Shown: positions 10,988 through 23,479, counted from the first letter of the stretch. The stretch is 64,000 nucleotides of DNA from Talinum fruticosum (GCA_021018815.1 JAITYX010000009.1:2916501-2980500), one strand, 5' to 3'. Numbers and translations: made by a program. The notes: generated from the letters alone by a model not told the origin.

Positions 10988-12850
10988 CTAATAAATTACT
11001 ACCATTAGTGACTTTTTTCTGTTCACTCGATGTTATGATATCCCCTAATATTAGTTAGCCATAAGAATCATGCTTTGTGGATTATGATACCATAATATAT
11101 CTTGTGCATTGTGAAATTATGGCTGATGGATTTCGAACAAGGTTGGATGCCTGAAAACGATCACCCCGGTTTAGCAGTAACATAGGTCGGTTCTCCAAAT
11201 TCCTTGTATAGAATTCATAAAGTAATATCGAGTTTCAACTAAATCAATAGCAAAAATGAAGATACTCGAAGATGAAAAAATTGTTAACCTAAAAAATTGT
11301 CTAACATTTACCTAGTTTATATAAATTCAAAAGCATCTTTCTTTATACTCGTAAAATGAAATGATAGAGAACAGTATCTCCCAAATTGAACTATGTAAAC
11401 CTATTTCCCTTAATTGTTTATTCGCAAAAATATTATGCAACTTCATGTGTTATCATTCCTAAACCCCACGTTGAAGTATATTGCCTTATGTTTTAAGCAA
11501 TAGGGCAAATTTATCCAAGCCCAGCCACTAGTTCTTAAAGCTAAAATGGAAAAAAGATAGTGTCTTCCCTGCTCCAGGAAATGAAGGGCATAAGGCATAG
11601 TGCATCTTGTACATAAGTTGATTGGGTTCAAACTCACATGTGCATTCTCCTCTCGAGCTAAACCGAACATAAACAAAGCTTATGTAGGAATTGAACCTAC
11701 ACCTTTTGTGTTTTTTACACAAATACTCTTCCTTTGAGCTAAATAAGTTACATAAAAATTCCTAATACCTAAGAAACCATATATAAACTTCAACACTCAA
11801 TTCAAGTGTCCAAAATCCACAATAAGCAAAACCGAGCAATTCATTACTAGAGTCTTTGTCCCAACTAAAGTTTAACAAGTAAAGACAACTAAAATCATAC
11901 ACCATGAGTTGGAATCTTTATTTGAACTCAGCCACTCCATCTTAAGCTAAATCCCACAGTAGGCATTTAGATACAAAACACAAGGCACCAATACATATTA
12001 CAATGTTAAATACATCGGGAAGCTAAAAGGAACAAGGCTAAGCCGGTGGGTTTAATTCACATAACCATCCCCATTCAATTACAACCTCTAAACTAAATCT
12101 TTAATAATATAGATGTCGAAATTAATCATAAGTATTAAATGTAAATATGTAAACAAACAACTAAAAGCATTCTAATCCATAAATTCAAGACAAAACATAA
12201 ATAAGATGAGCAAGAAAACGTACCCGAAAACGTATACGACGCGGGATGACTCCGGCTTCTATTTCGGTGGTGGTAGCCAGCTGGGGGAGGACAATGGTTG
12301 TGGCTAGAGAGAGAGAGAGAGAGCAGAGAGAGCGGAGACAAAGAAGGGATTTAGAGACATAGAAGAATTGCAAACCTAGATTTAATTGAAACTCTTATTT
12401 GCCATTTTCGATGGGGTGGTACTCCTCAACGAGGTAGGAGACAAAGATAGTTGAGAATACAAGGAAGGAGAGAGAGGCAGAGAGGTTGCTAAGCTAGAGT
12501 TTGAAGGAAAATAGAGGGGAAGAGGGAGATGATGAAGTCATGGATTCAGGTGGGGAAAGGGTTGGATGGGATCGGTGGATCGAGAGACGGTTGAGAGAGA
12601 GATTTTGACGAGAGAGAGAGAGAGAGAGAGAGAGAGTCGACGAGAGGAGGGAGGGAGCATAGAGAATAGCGAGAGGAGAAGAGATTGTAGGTTGGAGGAG
12701 AGAGAGCACTAATTGAAACCTCCCCCAAAAAATTATTACGTACAACCTTGGGCACAACTGTCTTGTGCACACCTTCGCCGTTACGCATAGTGCAGTACAC
12801 GCCGCATTTTTCTTTTCTTTATGTTTTGTTCGTATGCACTTTTGTTTTCT
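10985..12850. other. Unassigned AT-rich stretch with a CT/GA-rich block
   Basis: No gene is recognised. Between about 12240 and 12720 the minus strand is strongly CT-rich with (CT)n runs (12306-12323 and 12611-12636), like a plant 5' UTR/first-exon region. The overlapping short frames there (up to 92 codons, rich in Ser/Leu/Pro) are what CT repeats produce in any frame and carry no known motif. A captured host-gene fragment at the edge of the neighbouring Mutator-like element is possible but not shown. Confidence 0.4.
11678..11749 (-). pseudogene. tRNA-like relic
   Basis: The minus strand has tRNA-like arms in order: a D arm GCTC-AAAGGAA-GAGT, an anticodon-like hairpin TTGTG-(7 nt)-CACAA, a five-base variable region, and a perfect T arm GTAGG-TTCAATT-CCTAC with a canonical T loop. 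The acceptor pairs only partly (CTTAT with ATAAG, out of register by one), there is an extra base before the anticodon stem, and the loop lacks U33. It looks like a decayed tRNA or tRNA-derived sequence, perhaps organellar or SINE-derived. Chance similarity is not excluded. Confidence 0.3.
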
Positions 12851-13384
12851 TTCCCCGTTTCCCTTTTTTTATTACCTTGCTAAAACATAACAGTAATGTT
12901 GCAACGATCATCACCATCACCATCGTCCATCCTCATTCTTTCGTGATTGTTCGAAGAAATCTAATCGTGATTTTCATTGATATCTCGCCATTCTTGATCG
13001 ATAACGAAGGCAATATGGATTATTCATTGATTTATGCGAGTAATAAGCCACAACTACAAGATGAACTATGAATCTTGCCATATAATTCCCTCATTGAATG
13101 CGAAGGAAGCTTGATTTACGCCATTGATTAACATAACATGTTGTCGTCATCAATTCCTACCATTGATGATCGAGAGAATTCCGCCATTGGTCATGAACAT
13201 GTTTTTTAGGTACTTCAATTTTGTTTTCTTCTCTCTCGTTCATTGATGTCTTTTTGATTTGATGAAGTTTTCATGTTTGTGAAGATGTTTTGTTCAAATT
13301 TCAGTTGTATTTGTCGTTATTTTTTCTATTAGCTATATTCTATTTCTCAATAAAATGCACTTCACTATATATTTAGAATAGTAT
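12851..13384. other. Left margin of the Mutator-like element
   Basis: Contains one open frame of 107 codons (12748-13071, +) without recognisable motif. No terminal inverted repeat was identified by eye. Confidence 0.25.
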
Positions 13385-13700
13385 GTAGTGTTTCTTAGCA
13401 TAATATTTAGTGTATGCTAGCATAATGTTTAGTGTTTCTCGAATAATGTTTACTATTAAACCTATTCTATTTTTAATGAGCTACGTTTTTAGTGTATTAT
13501 TGCAAAGTTTTTAGTGTTTTTACAAGTACAATGTTTAGTGTTTTCATATTATACCAGTTTGCCTTTAGTGTATGGTACATTTTTTCAATGAGATGAACTT
13601 TTAATGCATGCTAGGATAATGTTTAGTGTTTATCGGGATAATTTTTAGTATTACACCTATTCTGTCTTTAATGACCTACTTTGTTGAATAGTGTTTAGTG
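13385..13700 (+). repeat. TTTAGTGTTT word-repeat tract, left
   Basis: Irregularly spaced copies of TTTAGTGTTT and one-base variants separated by 20-45 bases of AT-rich spacer, all in the same orientation. It continues on the other side of the solo LTR at 15345. Confidence 0.85.
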
Positions 13701-13737
13701 TTTCCAATATTATACAATTTTGGCTTACTTTATCAAT

Positions 13738-15307
13738 TGAAGACTCGGACGCTTCTCAATGCATTTCGAGTTGCATTAAATGAATCAGGTATAACCATCT
13801 TATACTTATAAAGTTTTGACTCCAAGGCATTCTCTCGTATCACGTAAACTTCTTTGAGTAAAATGGTATCTTCTCTAAGTGATACAGCTTTTACTTCTTA
13901 TATTTCTTTCTTTTCCGTAAGTGACTCGAAAAATTGATTCTTTGTTCCGAGTCCAAGCATCACTCGATTTATCGCAGATTGAATAGACTAGTATTTCGTC
14001 TTTTCTCACTCGGAATCTTACTTCGATTATAAGCTCTATTTCGTTAGAGTCGATACCTCTAGTCTGTTTCATACTTAGTCTATATCAAGTTATCTCACTT
14101 TGATATTCTTTACGGAACTTGATCTATCGCTTAGACTAAGTCCGATGGAATTCCGAGTATCATTGTTATTAGACTCGTAAAATTCCACTTGTCTTCCGAC
14201 TCGGATAATTAGTCATTTAATCATCATAATTATTTTATTATCTCGTGTCTAACCTTGGACCAAAGTATTTTATACTTTGAGAACCAAAATTGATTTACTT
14301 TTGTAGGTTATTCAATCGAGGATACACCTTTTTCAAACCACAAAAGTAACCGACTTCGAACGTCAAATCACCAGCAGACATGGTTTTTCACCTTCTCTCG
14401 CTCCGAGTCCCAAAAGATAGTGTCGAGCCGTCTGTTTCCAAATATGGGAAACTAGAACGTCAAACTTAAAGGTGGTTTCCACCTTATCCTTCTAGACACC
14501 GCCAATGGTTTTGGGACTTCCAAGAGAGTTAAACCGTTGTCCAATGTTCACATTACAACGGATACTTTCGAGTGACTCGTAAAGCTTCTATCAACGGTCA
14601 CAGAGGACTCTCAATCGCAGATGAAGATAACGGCTACTCTGCCCGGTCATCTATAAATAGAAGTCACTTCACAAGACTTGAAGATTGCCGAACATATTGT
14701 TAATACACATACTTGCTCAAAGTCATTGTATTTACTTTCAATCTTCTACTTACAACTCCCACTCGTAATTCATTACTTTCGAGTTGTAAGGTCTTGTACT
14801 CGATTACAAACTCTTTCTTACATTCTCTGTAAGGTCCCTTGACTAAGTCTGTAAGGGTTAACTCAGCTTAGTTGTCCCTAGCTGTAAGGGTTATCTCAGC
14901 TAGGAAGTACTAGATCGGATAAGGGAATTTCGAGTCTAGGAAAACTTGTATAGAGTTGTCTAAGGGAGCAACTCGGGTTCAATCGGTTCACGGTATTTTG
15001 TGGACTCAAAATAGTGAATTTGACTTTGTGTCCGGATTGACACGGTCCGTGGTTTTCTGCCCCAGGAGGGTTTCCACGTAATCTCTAAGTGTTATCTTTT
15101 TTAGTTCATTCTAGACTCGGACAGCTTTTCGGCTCTTGCTCATTCCGCTTAATAGCCTTCGAGTCCAGTCTTTTCCGACCTCGTTGATAGACTCGGAATC
15201 TGTCTCTGTCTTGTTTCTGATAGAAGAGCTAAAGTTTCCACGAAAAACTTCTATCACCCTATTCACCCCCTCTAGGGTGACTCGGACTCTCCCCGAGCAA
15301 ACCTTCA
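13738..15307 (+). mobile_element. Solo Copia LTR, same family as the 4547-10660 element
   Basis: It begins TGAAGACTCGG and ends CAAACCTTCA, and is flanked by a perfect 5-bp duplication TCAAT (13733-13737 and 15308-15312). It shares with the LTRs at 4547 and 8837 the start, the block around GTTGTCCC...AAGGTCACC, the phrase CTATTCACCCC near the 3' end, and the end. It is shorter and diverged. A TATA box CTATAAATAG lies at 14651-14660. It sits inside the TTTAGTGTTT repeats of the Mutator-like element, so it is younger than those repeats. Open frames inside (13875-14072, 15111-15390) are not genes. Confidence 0.9.
14651..14660 (+). promoter_or_regulatory. TATA box of the solo LTR
   Basis: CTATAAATAG in the middle of the LTR, at the position corresponding to TATTTATAG in the other two LTRs of this family. 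Confidence 0.6.
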
Positions 15308-15344
15308 TCAATCAATCACTAATGTTACATTTTCCATTGAGATG

Positions 15345-15760
15345 CATTTTAGTGTATGGTAGAATAGTATTTAGTGTTTCTCGAGTATAATATTTAGTGT
15401 TACACCTATTCTGTTTTTAATGATCTATATTGTTACTATATTGTCACACGGTATTTAGTGTTTTTAGTATAATATTTTGTGTTTTTTAGTACAATGTTTA
15501 GTGCTTTCTGTGAATTACTTTTGTTAGAATGTTTAGTGTTTTTTAGTACAATGTTAGTGTTTTCTTTCAAGCACTCGTAGTGTATGGTAGAATAGTGTTT
15601 AGTGTTTCTCAATATAATGTTTAGTATTACGCCTTTTTTTTTTTTTTTAATGATCTACATTGTTAGTGTATTGTTGCATAATGTTTAGTATTTTTTATTA
15701 CAATATTTAGTGTTTTTTAGTACAATGTTAAATTTTTTCTATCAATTACTTATGTTACAT
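15345..15760 (+). repeat. TTTAGTGTTT word-repeat tract before the transposase
   Basis: Copies of TTTAGTGTTT and near variants at short irregular intervals up to the first FAR1-domain codons. They occupy what would be the promoter and 5' leader of the transposase gene. Confidence 0.85.
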
Positions 15761-15779
15761 TTTCTTTAAAATGGTAACT

Positions 15780-17948
15780 CTACGAAGCAGATTGAGTTAG
15801 AGTTGCTTGGTAAGAATTTTAAGTCATTGGAAGATACTGAAAATTTATAGTGAATATGCATTCAAAATTGGTTTTGGCGTGCATCTTAGGATTTTTAAGT
15901 ATAAAGGGAAAACTCATGTTCTAAGAGAGAGACACATGTATTGCTCTAGGTGAGGAATTAAGCGACTTGCAAAAGAAGGTAAAAAATATTCAAAGAGAAA
16001 CACTCGAAGTGATTGTGCAAGTAAAGGTTGTTTTCCGTCTTGATAAGTTTGACAATTCGGTATGCACCAATCATGTGATAAAGCACAACCATGCCTTCAT
16101 GTCAAGTTATGAAGTGTTTTTGCATAGGTCTCGTAGGAAAATGGAGAAAGCTCGTGTTGATTTTTTTAGAAAAATGAGGAAAAATGGGTTGATATCGGCA
16201 CAAGTTTTCTGTGTTTTGAAAAATGATACTTTAGGGTCTCGTACCCTTGGATTTACTAAGAGAAATTTTTATAACAATTTGGCAAAGGAGGATAGGAAGA
16301 ATTTGCAAGTTGGAGATGTCAAACATTTGGTAGATACATTCTCCGAAGAGAGTTCTTAAGTAGAAATATTTTTTTATGCTATTGAGTTGGATGCCAACAA
16401 CCATTTGGTGAGCTTTTTCTGCAGGGATTCTCAAATGAAAGGCGATTATTTTCTTTTTGGGGATTTGTTAGTGTTTGACACTACATACCACACAAACAAG
16501 TACACTATAATTTGTGTGCCCTTTGTTTGTATAAACCACCATGCAAGAAATACAATAGTTGGATATGGGTTTTTATTGAATGAAAAAATCGAGAGTTTCA
16601 TCTAATTATTCAAGACATTCCTCCAATTTATGGATGACATTGCTCCAAAGACAATCATAATTGACCAAACTGCTTAAATGGCTAATTCAATAGTCGAAGT
16701 TTTTCCAACATCTCATCATAGACTTTGTTGTTGGCATATTCAAGAGAACTCAATGTGTCACATTAACAACTTGAGAATGTTGGCTTGTTTTAGAAAAAAG
16801 TTTGATCATATTCTGTTTAGATGTGACACAGCTTGAAGAGTTTGATCTTTGTTAGAAAAGCTAAAAAGCACTAAACAAATAAGTAAACTACACTAAACCT
16901 TATGTAATTCTACACTAAAGTTTTGCCTGTTTTTTATGTAGATTAATGACTAAGTTTAATTGTGTTGATCATCCTTGGATGGTAAGGCAAGTACAATATC
17001 AAGACAAAATCATGTCCTGCACTTTTGGAGAATCGTTTTTTAGGAGGAGTTTTGTCCTCTCAAAAGAGTGAGAGTACAAACTCTTCATTATCAAGGCGCT
17101 TGAACAAATTAGCCGGGTTGTTTGATTTTTACAACATTTTCTCCGATGTTGTTAGTGATTGGAGGAAAACGGAGAGGGATAATAATGTCAACAACAAGGA
17201 AGGACATTGTGATATGTACTTACCTCACGTTGCCATTTTACAGCAAGCTAATCGGACCTATACAATAAACATGTATAAGGTTTTTCAAGATGAGTATATC
17301 TTGGGAGAAGGTTGCTTGGAAATATCTTCGCATATTTGAGGAAAGTGTTTCAAGCACTATTGAGGTGTATCATATGATAGTGAATCGCGAAGATAATCGA
17401 GTGGACATTTTGTGTCACTTTTGATATTAGAGATCACACCATCTCTTGTGATTGCAACAAATTTACTCGAAGTTGGTATATTATATCGCCATGCTTTGAG
17501 GATATTTAATGTGAAGTGTGTTAGAAAAATTCCTAACAAGTATATAATAAAAAGGTGGACAAGGGAAGCGGGACCTGCAACATATTGCACCTTGAAGACT
17601 CCACATATAATTTTACCTTCATCAATTTGGAGAAGTGAACTTCTCAAACAATTTGATCATCTACTGTTAGCTACCGAGGGAAATGTTAATTCAATGCGGA
17701 ATTTTAAAAAGCATTCCGGAAGTTCAAAGAAGAATTGTCAATCAAGAATGTTTCTACTCGTGGATGTTGTTGCTGATAAAGAAGAGCAAAGAAGTACTAA
17801 TAATGAGGTGGTTTGCAACTATGTTAGTCAAAGGAAAAAAGGAGAAAGGAATATGAGAAGAAAAGGTGCCGTTGAGAAAATTTTCAACCAAGTTAGGTCA
17901 AGAAAATTCAAAATGCCTAACAACAAAAATTCTAGTTCGGTTCAGTAA
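15780..17948 (+). pseudogene. FAR1/MULE transposase pseudogene
   Basis: Related to the plant FAR1/FHY3/FRS family, which derives from Mutator transposases. In order: a FAR1 DNA-binding domain at about 15800-16110 (FKSLEDTENL, YAFKIGFGV, HVLRERHMYCSR, then HVIKHNHAF); a linker with GFTKRNFYNNL (about 16249-16281); the MULE core with VFDTTYHTNKY (first catalytic Asp, about 16470-16502), PFVCINHHARNTIVGYGFLL, IIIDQTA (second Asp, about 16657-16677, followed by a stop) and HHRLCCWHIQENS; an apparent intron at about 16855-16940; then LSSQKSESTNSSL (about 17054-17092); and a SWIM zinc finger near 17430-17560 (ISCDCNKF, then YRHALRIFNVK with Tyr for the usual Cys). The tail is basic. Several frameshifts and stops make it inactive. 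It faces the Ulp1-like pseudogene. Confidence 0.9.
16855..16940 (+). other. Probable intron within the FAR1 transposase
   Basis: The protein similarity breaks here and resumes after TTTATGTAG (3' splice-like) with NCVDHPWM, which matches the family. The stretch contains the repeat word in reverse orientation (CACTAAA), unlike most of the element. The 5' splice site is not clear. Confidence 0.4.
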
Positions 17949-17999
17949 ACAAGTGTGCTATTTTATTTTTTCTTTTTAAAAGTTATTTTTAAAGAACAA

Positions 18000-19190
18000 A
18001 GTTTAGTGTTTTTATAGTTCCTTTTTAGTGTTTTTTAAAACGGATTTTAGTGTTTATTAGTAAGCAATTTAGTATTTCTTGGCAATCATTTCAATGTCCG
18101 TGGTTCGGATTATTATTTTGACATGCTATATTTGAACATACTAGGAATCATGACATTTAGTATTAATACATGCTAGTAATCAAGACATTTATATTTCCCC
18201 GCATCTACTCCTTCAATAATTTGTGTTATCTTTTTTTTTATATATACAGACACAATGAAGCATTCACTTCATCTTCACATATTAATGCAACGAGTCACTT
18301 CAGACTTCATATATTAACACAAGCATTGCAAATCTAAGTGGAGTGTATAGATTGTTGAGCATGTTGCATGAAGAAGGACAAGTCAAGGCATTAAGCACGC
18401 CGGAAAGGATCAATACTATTGATTGAACTTACCATGATTTTATTAAACTAGTTATAAACCAATATTGTTTAGTGTTTATACTACCACCTAGCACTCGTTT
18501 TGTATTTGTCTACACTATTGTTTCTCAATATATTTTTAGTGTTTCCTAGGTCTTTTTTTAGTGTTATGATCAAGATTAACATTCATCTATATAGTAATTG
18601 TATCCTTTTAGTGTTTTATAAAACCAAGTTTAGTGTTTCATATTTCCTTTTTAGTGTTTTTTAGAACACTTTTGAGTGTTTACCAGTGATAAACTTAGTT
18701 CTGGCAATCATTTATGTGTTTTTTACTTCAGATGATTTTTGACATGTTATATTTAAACATACTAGTAATCAATACATTTTACATTTTACATTGCCAAAAC
18801 TAGCATAGTTAGTTCATGCTTTTTAACAAAAAACACAGTAGTAAACACTAATATGTTTAGTGTTTTTTGAGAAACAATTTTAGTGTTTGCTAGTTATCAT
18901 TTTAGTGTTCCCTTGTATCCAGTTTAGTGTTTCCTAGTAATGCTTTTAGTGTTTAGAGAACACTAATTTAGTGTTTTACAGCACTTTTTAGTGTTTTACA
19001 CAAGAAAATTTAGTGTTTCCTCATAATGTTTTTAGTGTTTCCCAACAAGGAGCACATAAGTAAACAATACTCTGTTTAGTGTTTTTATAGTATTATTTTA
19101 GTTTTTACAAAATAAACTTTAGTGTTTTCTAGAAGTCACTTTAGTATTTCATAGTTATTAGTGTTTAGAGAACAAACATTTTTAGTGTTT
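18000..19190 (+). repeat. TTTAGTGTTT word-repeat tract between the convergent genes
   Basis: A long tract with many copies of TTTAGTGTTT on + and variants (TTTAGTATTT, TTTAGTGTTC), spaced mostly 20-45 bases. It fills the intergenic space downstream of the FAR1 pseudogene. A few copies near 18830 are in reverse orientation. No coding sequence is seen. Confidence 0.9.
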
Positions 19191-20330
19191 GTTTCAGATT
19201 AATTTTTAACCTACTAGATTTGAACATATAATAAAAATTTCGACATTTAGTATTAACACTTTCCTTTGAGAAAGATTACTAAAGTCATGGTATTTACAAG
19301 CAGCACAAGTAGTAAAACACTAAATGTTGTTATGAAAAATACTAAATAGTGTCCGAAAAAACACTAATCTAATTTTTTACAACCAACAATTTTATGCATT
19401 CAATCTACCAAAATATTAAAATATGTCGGTTAATTTACATTTGAGGTTCAACGAGTGACAACAATTGCAAGATGTTTTCATGGAGTTCAGTTGCTTTCTT
19501 CATAATGGCTTGCCATAATTTGTTATCCTTGGCCATTAGGATGTCATGCCAATATTTGACTCGATAAACTATTCAGACCTTAATTACTACAAAAATTAAT
19601 AAAGCAAAATAAATCAAAAGTTATAACTTAATAATTTTAATTATCCCCAAAATATGTTTCCATATGCTCCATACAAAAATACCACAATGTACAACATTTG
19701 ATGTTGTTCTCCATCTCATCTTTAATCATTGTGGTTCCAGTGTTTTTAAGAATGTGAGCCTTTGTTTTTTCAAAAATTTGCATATGGAGAATTACTACAC
19801 ATGATATTTATTATAGGTATAATTTAGTTTTGATAATATCATTAAATTTAAATCATAAACATAAAAAATAATACTAGGATTTACCATTTCAAGTATGTGA
19901 AGGACCATAATCATTGGCATAATTCGTTTCGTCAAGATATTGTCAATGATTTCATATTTTTGTACTTGAGATTAAAAACATACACAAAAAGTGTTGTTTG
20001 TGCCATATTGGAGCCACCACCTATTAAGACAATTCAAAAAACACCATAGTTAATATCAGTATAAAAAAGTAAAATAAAAAACTTGGTTGTATTTTCCAAT
20101 GAATAAAAGTAAAATTAATCATTTTTACCATGTCCACTTTTTTATGTCAATCCATTTGCATATCTCCAACTCACTATCCAGGATGTTGTTGAATGTTTGT
20201 ATCTTCCTTCAACTCGTGTTGTTTGGAAAGCTCAAAGAACTATTTGTGATCTCGCAAAAGTTAAAACATGCTAGTGTTTTATAGGATATATACACAACAT
20301 GAGACATTATAAAAAAGACAAATTTGTTTA

Positions 20331-20700
20331 GTTTTACTTTTAGTGCTTTATAGAACATTATTTAGTGTTTCCTAGCTATCGGTTTAGTGTTTCCTAACTA
20401 TCAGTTTAGTGTTTCCTAGTTATCATGTTAGTGTTTCCTAATTTTACTTTTAGTGTTTTATAGACCATTATTTAGTGTTTGTTAGTTATCATTTTAGTGT
20501 TCCTAGCTATCGGTTTATTGTTCCTAGTTATCATGGTAGTGTTTCTAGTTTTACTTTTAGTGTTTTATAGAACATTGTTTAGTGTTTGCTAGTTATCATT
20601 TTAGTGTTTCCAAGCTATCAGTTTAGTATTTCCTAGCTATCATGTTAGTGTTTCCTGGTTTTACTTTTAGTGTTTTATAGAACATTATTTAGTGTTTGCA
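20331..20700 (+). repeat. Higher-order tandem array of the TTTAGTGTTT word
   Basis: About 17 units of roughly 22 bases by eye (TTTAGTGTTTCCTAGTTATC type) are organised into a larger tandem repeat of about 110 bases. The phrase GTTTTACTTTTAGTG recurs at 20331, 20441, 20548 and 20658. It lies inside the Ulp1 pseudogene region, probably in an intron. Confidence 0.9.
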
Positions 20701-21689
20701 ATGAATATATATTAAGTAAATAAGGAATATAAGTGAATACGTACAAGAACTTCCATTGTAAGGAAAAATCTTGAAATGGTGCATCGGACAACAAATTACT
20801 ATAATGTTCTTTGTTGTTGAGCATTGCACACCAAATTGTTAAAATGTTGGAGTTGAGTTCTTTTCCAGGGTGAGAGATTAAAATTCGTTGCGATTGTCGA
20901 CTCAGCCGCATGCATCAAACATTGGTTCACTAAAATTAAAAAATAACAGACCAAAATCGGGGCATGCATCAATAAAAATATAAAAAATGGTGTTAGTGTC
21001 TTTAAATTCAAACAAGTATATACAAGTTGTCAATTTTTTCGAAACATTAAAGGCATATTCGGTTATCAACCTTTCTTCATCGGAAAGATCAAAAGTTAAT
21101 AGAGTTGAACGTGTTTGAAAAGGTGATTTGTTTCTTTTTGGTAGAGTTGGGTGTTTTCTCTTTGTTCTCACCATCTCCTCAATAATTGTTTTCACACTCT
21201 TAACCTCTTTTCCTCCTGTACAATGAGGGCTAATGTCGGGACTTTGAGAGTCCGGAATCAATTTGAATGAAAGGATTTCTGGATCTTTTATTTTTCTCTT
21301 CTTCGGTTGTGTTGTCTTCTCTAATTTTGAAATAATGTCGATCAATTCTTCTACAATCGAAGGTTTGCTCTAGAATTCTTCATCATTATCCTCTTTCAAG
21401 GTAGCACTTTCTTCATTTGCACCCATTGATTCCTTCTCTCTAGTTCAGTTGGAGTTTTGAAATCTTCCGTATCGTAATCACAAAATTCGAAAACATTTCT
21501 ATGGATAAGTTATGGATTTTTCAGATTTGTTGATTCTTTTTATATGTTTCAATCATGTACTTCATAACAGTATTCGGAACATGCACTAATGCAGTTCTTT
21601 GCATGAGTAATCGGACCCTCAAAATCTTTCTACACATAGTTGGAAAAAAACATAAATGATGTTAGAATAGTTTAGTTCATGTTGTATTA

Positions 21690-22275
21690 AACATTATTTT
21701 ATTTAGTGTTTTAAAAGTACCTTTTTAGTGTTTTGATAGTACCTTTTCAATATTTTTGTAGTACCCTTTTAATGTTTTATATAATAAAGTTTAGTGTTTC
21801 CTAGTTTTAATTTTAGTATTTCCTAATTATTATTTTAGTATTTCCTAGTTTTCATTTTAGTGTTTTCTAGTTATCATATTAGTGTTACCTAATTATTATA
21901 TTAGTGTTTTATAGTTTTCATTTTAGTGTTTGGTTGTTATCATTTTCGTGTTTCCTAGTGGTTTCTAGTTTTCATTTTAATGTTTCCTAGTTGTAATCTT
22001 GGTGTTTTGTAGTTATCGTCTTATTATCATTTTAGCGTTTCAAAGTTATCATTTTAGTATTTTCTAGTTATTATCTTATTATTATTGTAGTGTTTTCTAG
22101 TTTTCATTTTAGTGTTTCCTAGTTTTCATTTTAGTGTTTTCTAGTTATCATATTAGTGTTTCCTAGTTATCATATTAGTGTTTTATAGTTTTTAGTTTAG
22201 TGCTTCCTAGTTATCATTTTAGTGTTTGCTTGCTATGATTTTAGTGTTTCCTAGTTATCATCTTAGTGTTTTCTA
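21690..22275 (+). repeat. TTTAGTGTTT word-repeat tract in the Ulp1 region
   Basis: Dense tandem units of the type TTTAGTGTTTCCTAGTTATCAT with substitutions, lying between two coding blocks of the Ulp1-like pseudogene and therefore probably intronic. Confidence 0.9.
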
Positions 22276-23479
22276 AATTTGAACATATAATGATGTTATT
22301 GTTATCTATAATGTAAAAAAGCATAAATGAATATATTAGATATAATTCAAGTATTCTCACCTCCATTTCTGTCAAGACATGACTGCTTACGGAGCTTCTT
22401 CGACTTACTCGTGTTTGACTTGCTCTAAGGTCAATCTTTGGGATTTTTAGAGGGGCTTCAATCTTACCCCTGCCAAATCCCACCTTGCTTTCTTCAGCTA
22501 CCCTTTCCATGGCCTCTTGTGATGTCCAACTAGTTATTATTGGGAACACTCTCGGCACGATTCTTCTACTTAAGATTACTCTATCCAAGTAGAATATCTT
22601 ATTTTAAAAATAACACAAATAAAAACCTAACTAGTTAGTGTTTTATAGGTACATATTTAGTGTTTAACAGAAATTAACAAGACAATCAAATACACTTATC
22701 ATTAGAAAAGGTGAATGAGCCTTCAAAAAACTGCACATTTGTCTTCTTTTTGCATCAATGAAGCAATCCAACATGTACTTGGACTAATTGTACGATGATA
22801 TGTGACTAAGATCACAAAGATTTTTAAAATTAACATTGAGGAACAATATTGTTGTTGACCACGAAAGAGCATGACAACCATGTACGTAATAAAGTTCCTC
22901 CAAAATCTTGCACCATCGTCTAGCTGCCATAGTGTAAACTCGGGCATCTTGGCTAGAACGGGTGTGCCACTCTTGAGGGACCAGTCATCAATTAGGTCAT
23001 GCAAGACTCTTCCAAAATCATCATCCGGGCAGTCCTTGCCCACTTCAACCACTTCCTTTCCTACCATTGGCAATTTAAATGTCGAGTGAACATCCGTTTC
23101 ACTTATCTCTATTTCCTTTGTTTTAGTGAGTTTGAAACAAACTCCATATGGGTCAAATCTATCCACTAACCATCCAGCGAATTTCCCAAGGATTTTGTTC
23201 CGTTCTAAATGCAGGAACCCCCAAAGCCCATTTCTTTTATGGCTTGTCTTTAAGCATCATTGAACCTCTCACGCATCTTTTAAAATCCACCGGGGACATG
23301 CGTGTGGGGAAGTGCTTTTCATAAACTTTTTCTTTTTCTTCTCCTTTGTTTCATCAAGAGATTGCTCGGTTTCAAACATCATTGTCTTATCTATTCTTTT
23401 TCTTTGAACAGGCTTTGGTTGATTGTCATATTTTTATGTATTTTTCTTTCTTTTCTCGCTTCTTTTGCTGTTGATCTTT

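Larger units (their letters stand above)
19435..23166 (-). pseudogene. Transposon-borne Ulp1-type (C48) protease pseudogene
   Basis: The minus-strand frame beginning at 23166 reads MDRFDPYGVCFKL, then SETDVHSTFKLPMVGKEV and MPEFTLWQLDDGARFWRNFI, which is the N-terminal region of plant proteins that end in an Ulp1 protease domain. Further frames at 22588-22370 and 21345-20900 continue it with basic linker sequence. The protease part is at the low-coordinate end: KYEIIDNIL near 19935 (family YEIIDN block with the Asp), then near 19690 a shifted frame with HCGIFVW where the family has DCGIFVM around the catalytic Cys, then MEHMETYFG, and a C-terminal block RVKYWHDILMAKDNKLWQAI (about 19500-19565) with a stop at 19435. 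Introns, frameshifts and word repeats split it. The active enzyme would cleave SUMO-like substrates. Its role in transposition is unknown. Confidence 0.75.

Noticed and set aside
12494..12800. CT-rich frames of 84-92 codons on the minus strand
   Set aside because: They are composition artefacts of (CT)n sequence with no conserved motif; two frames are open over the same bases.
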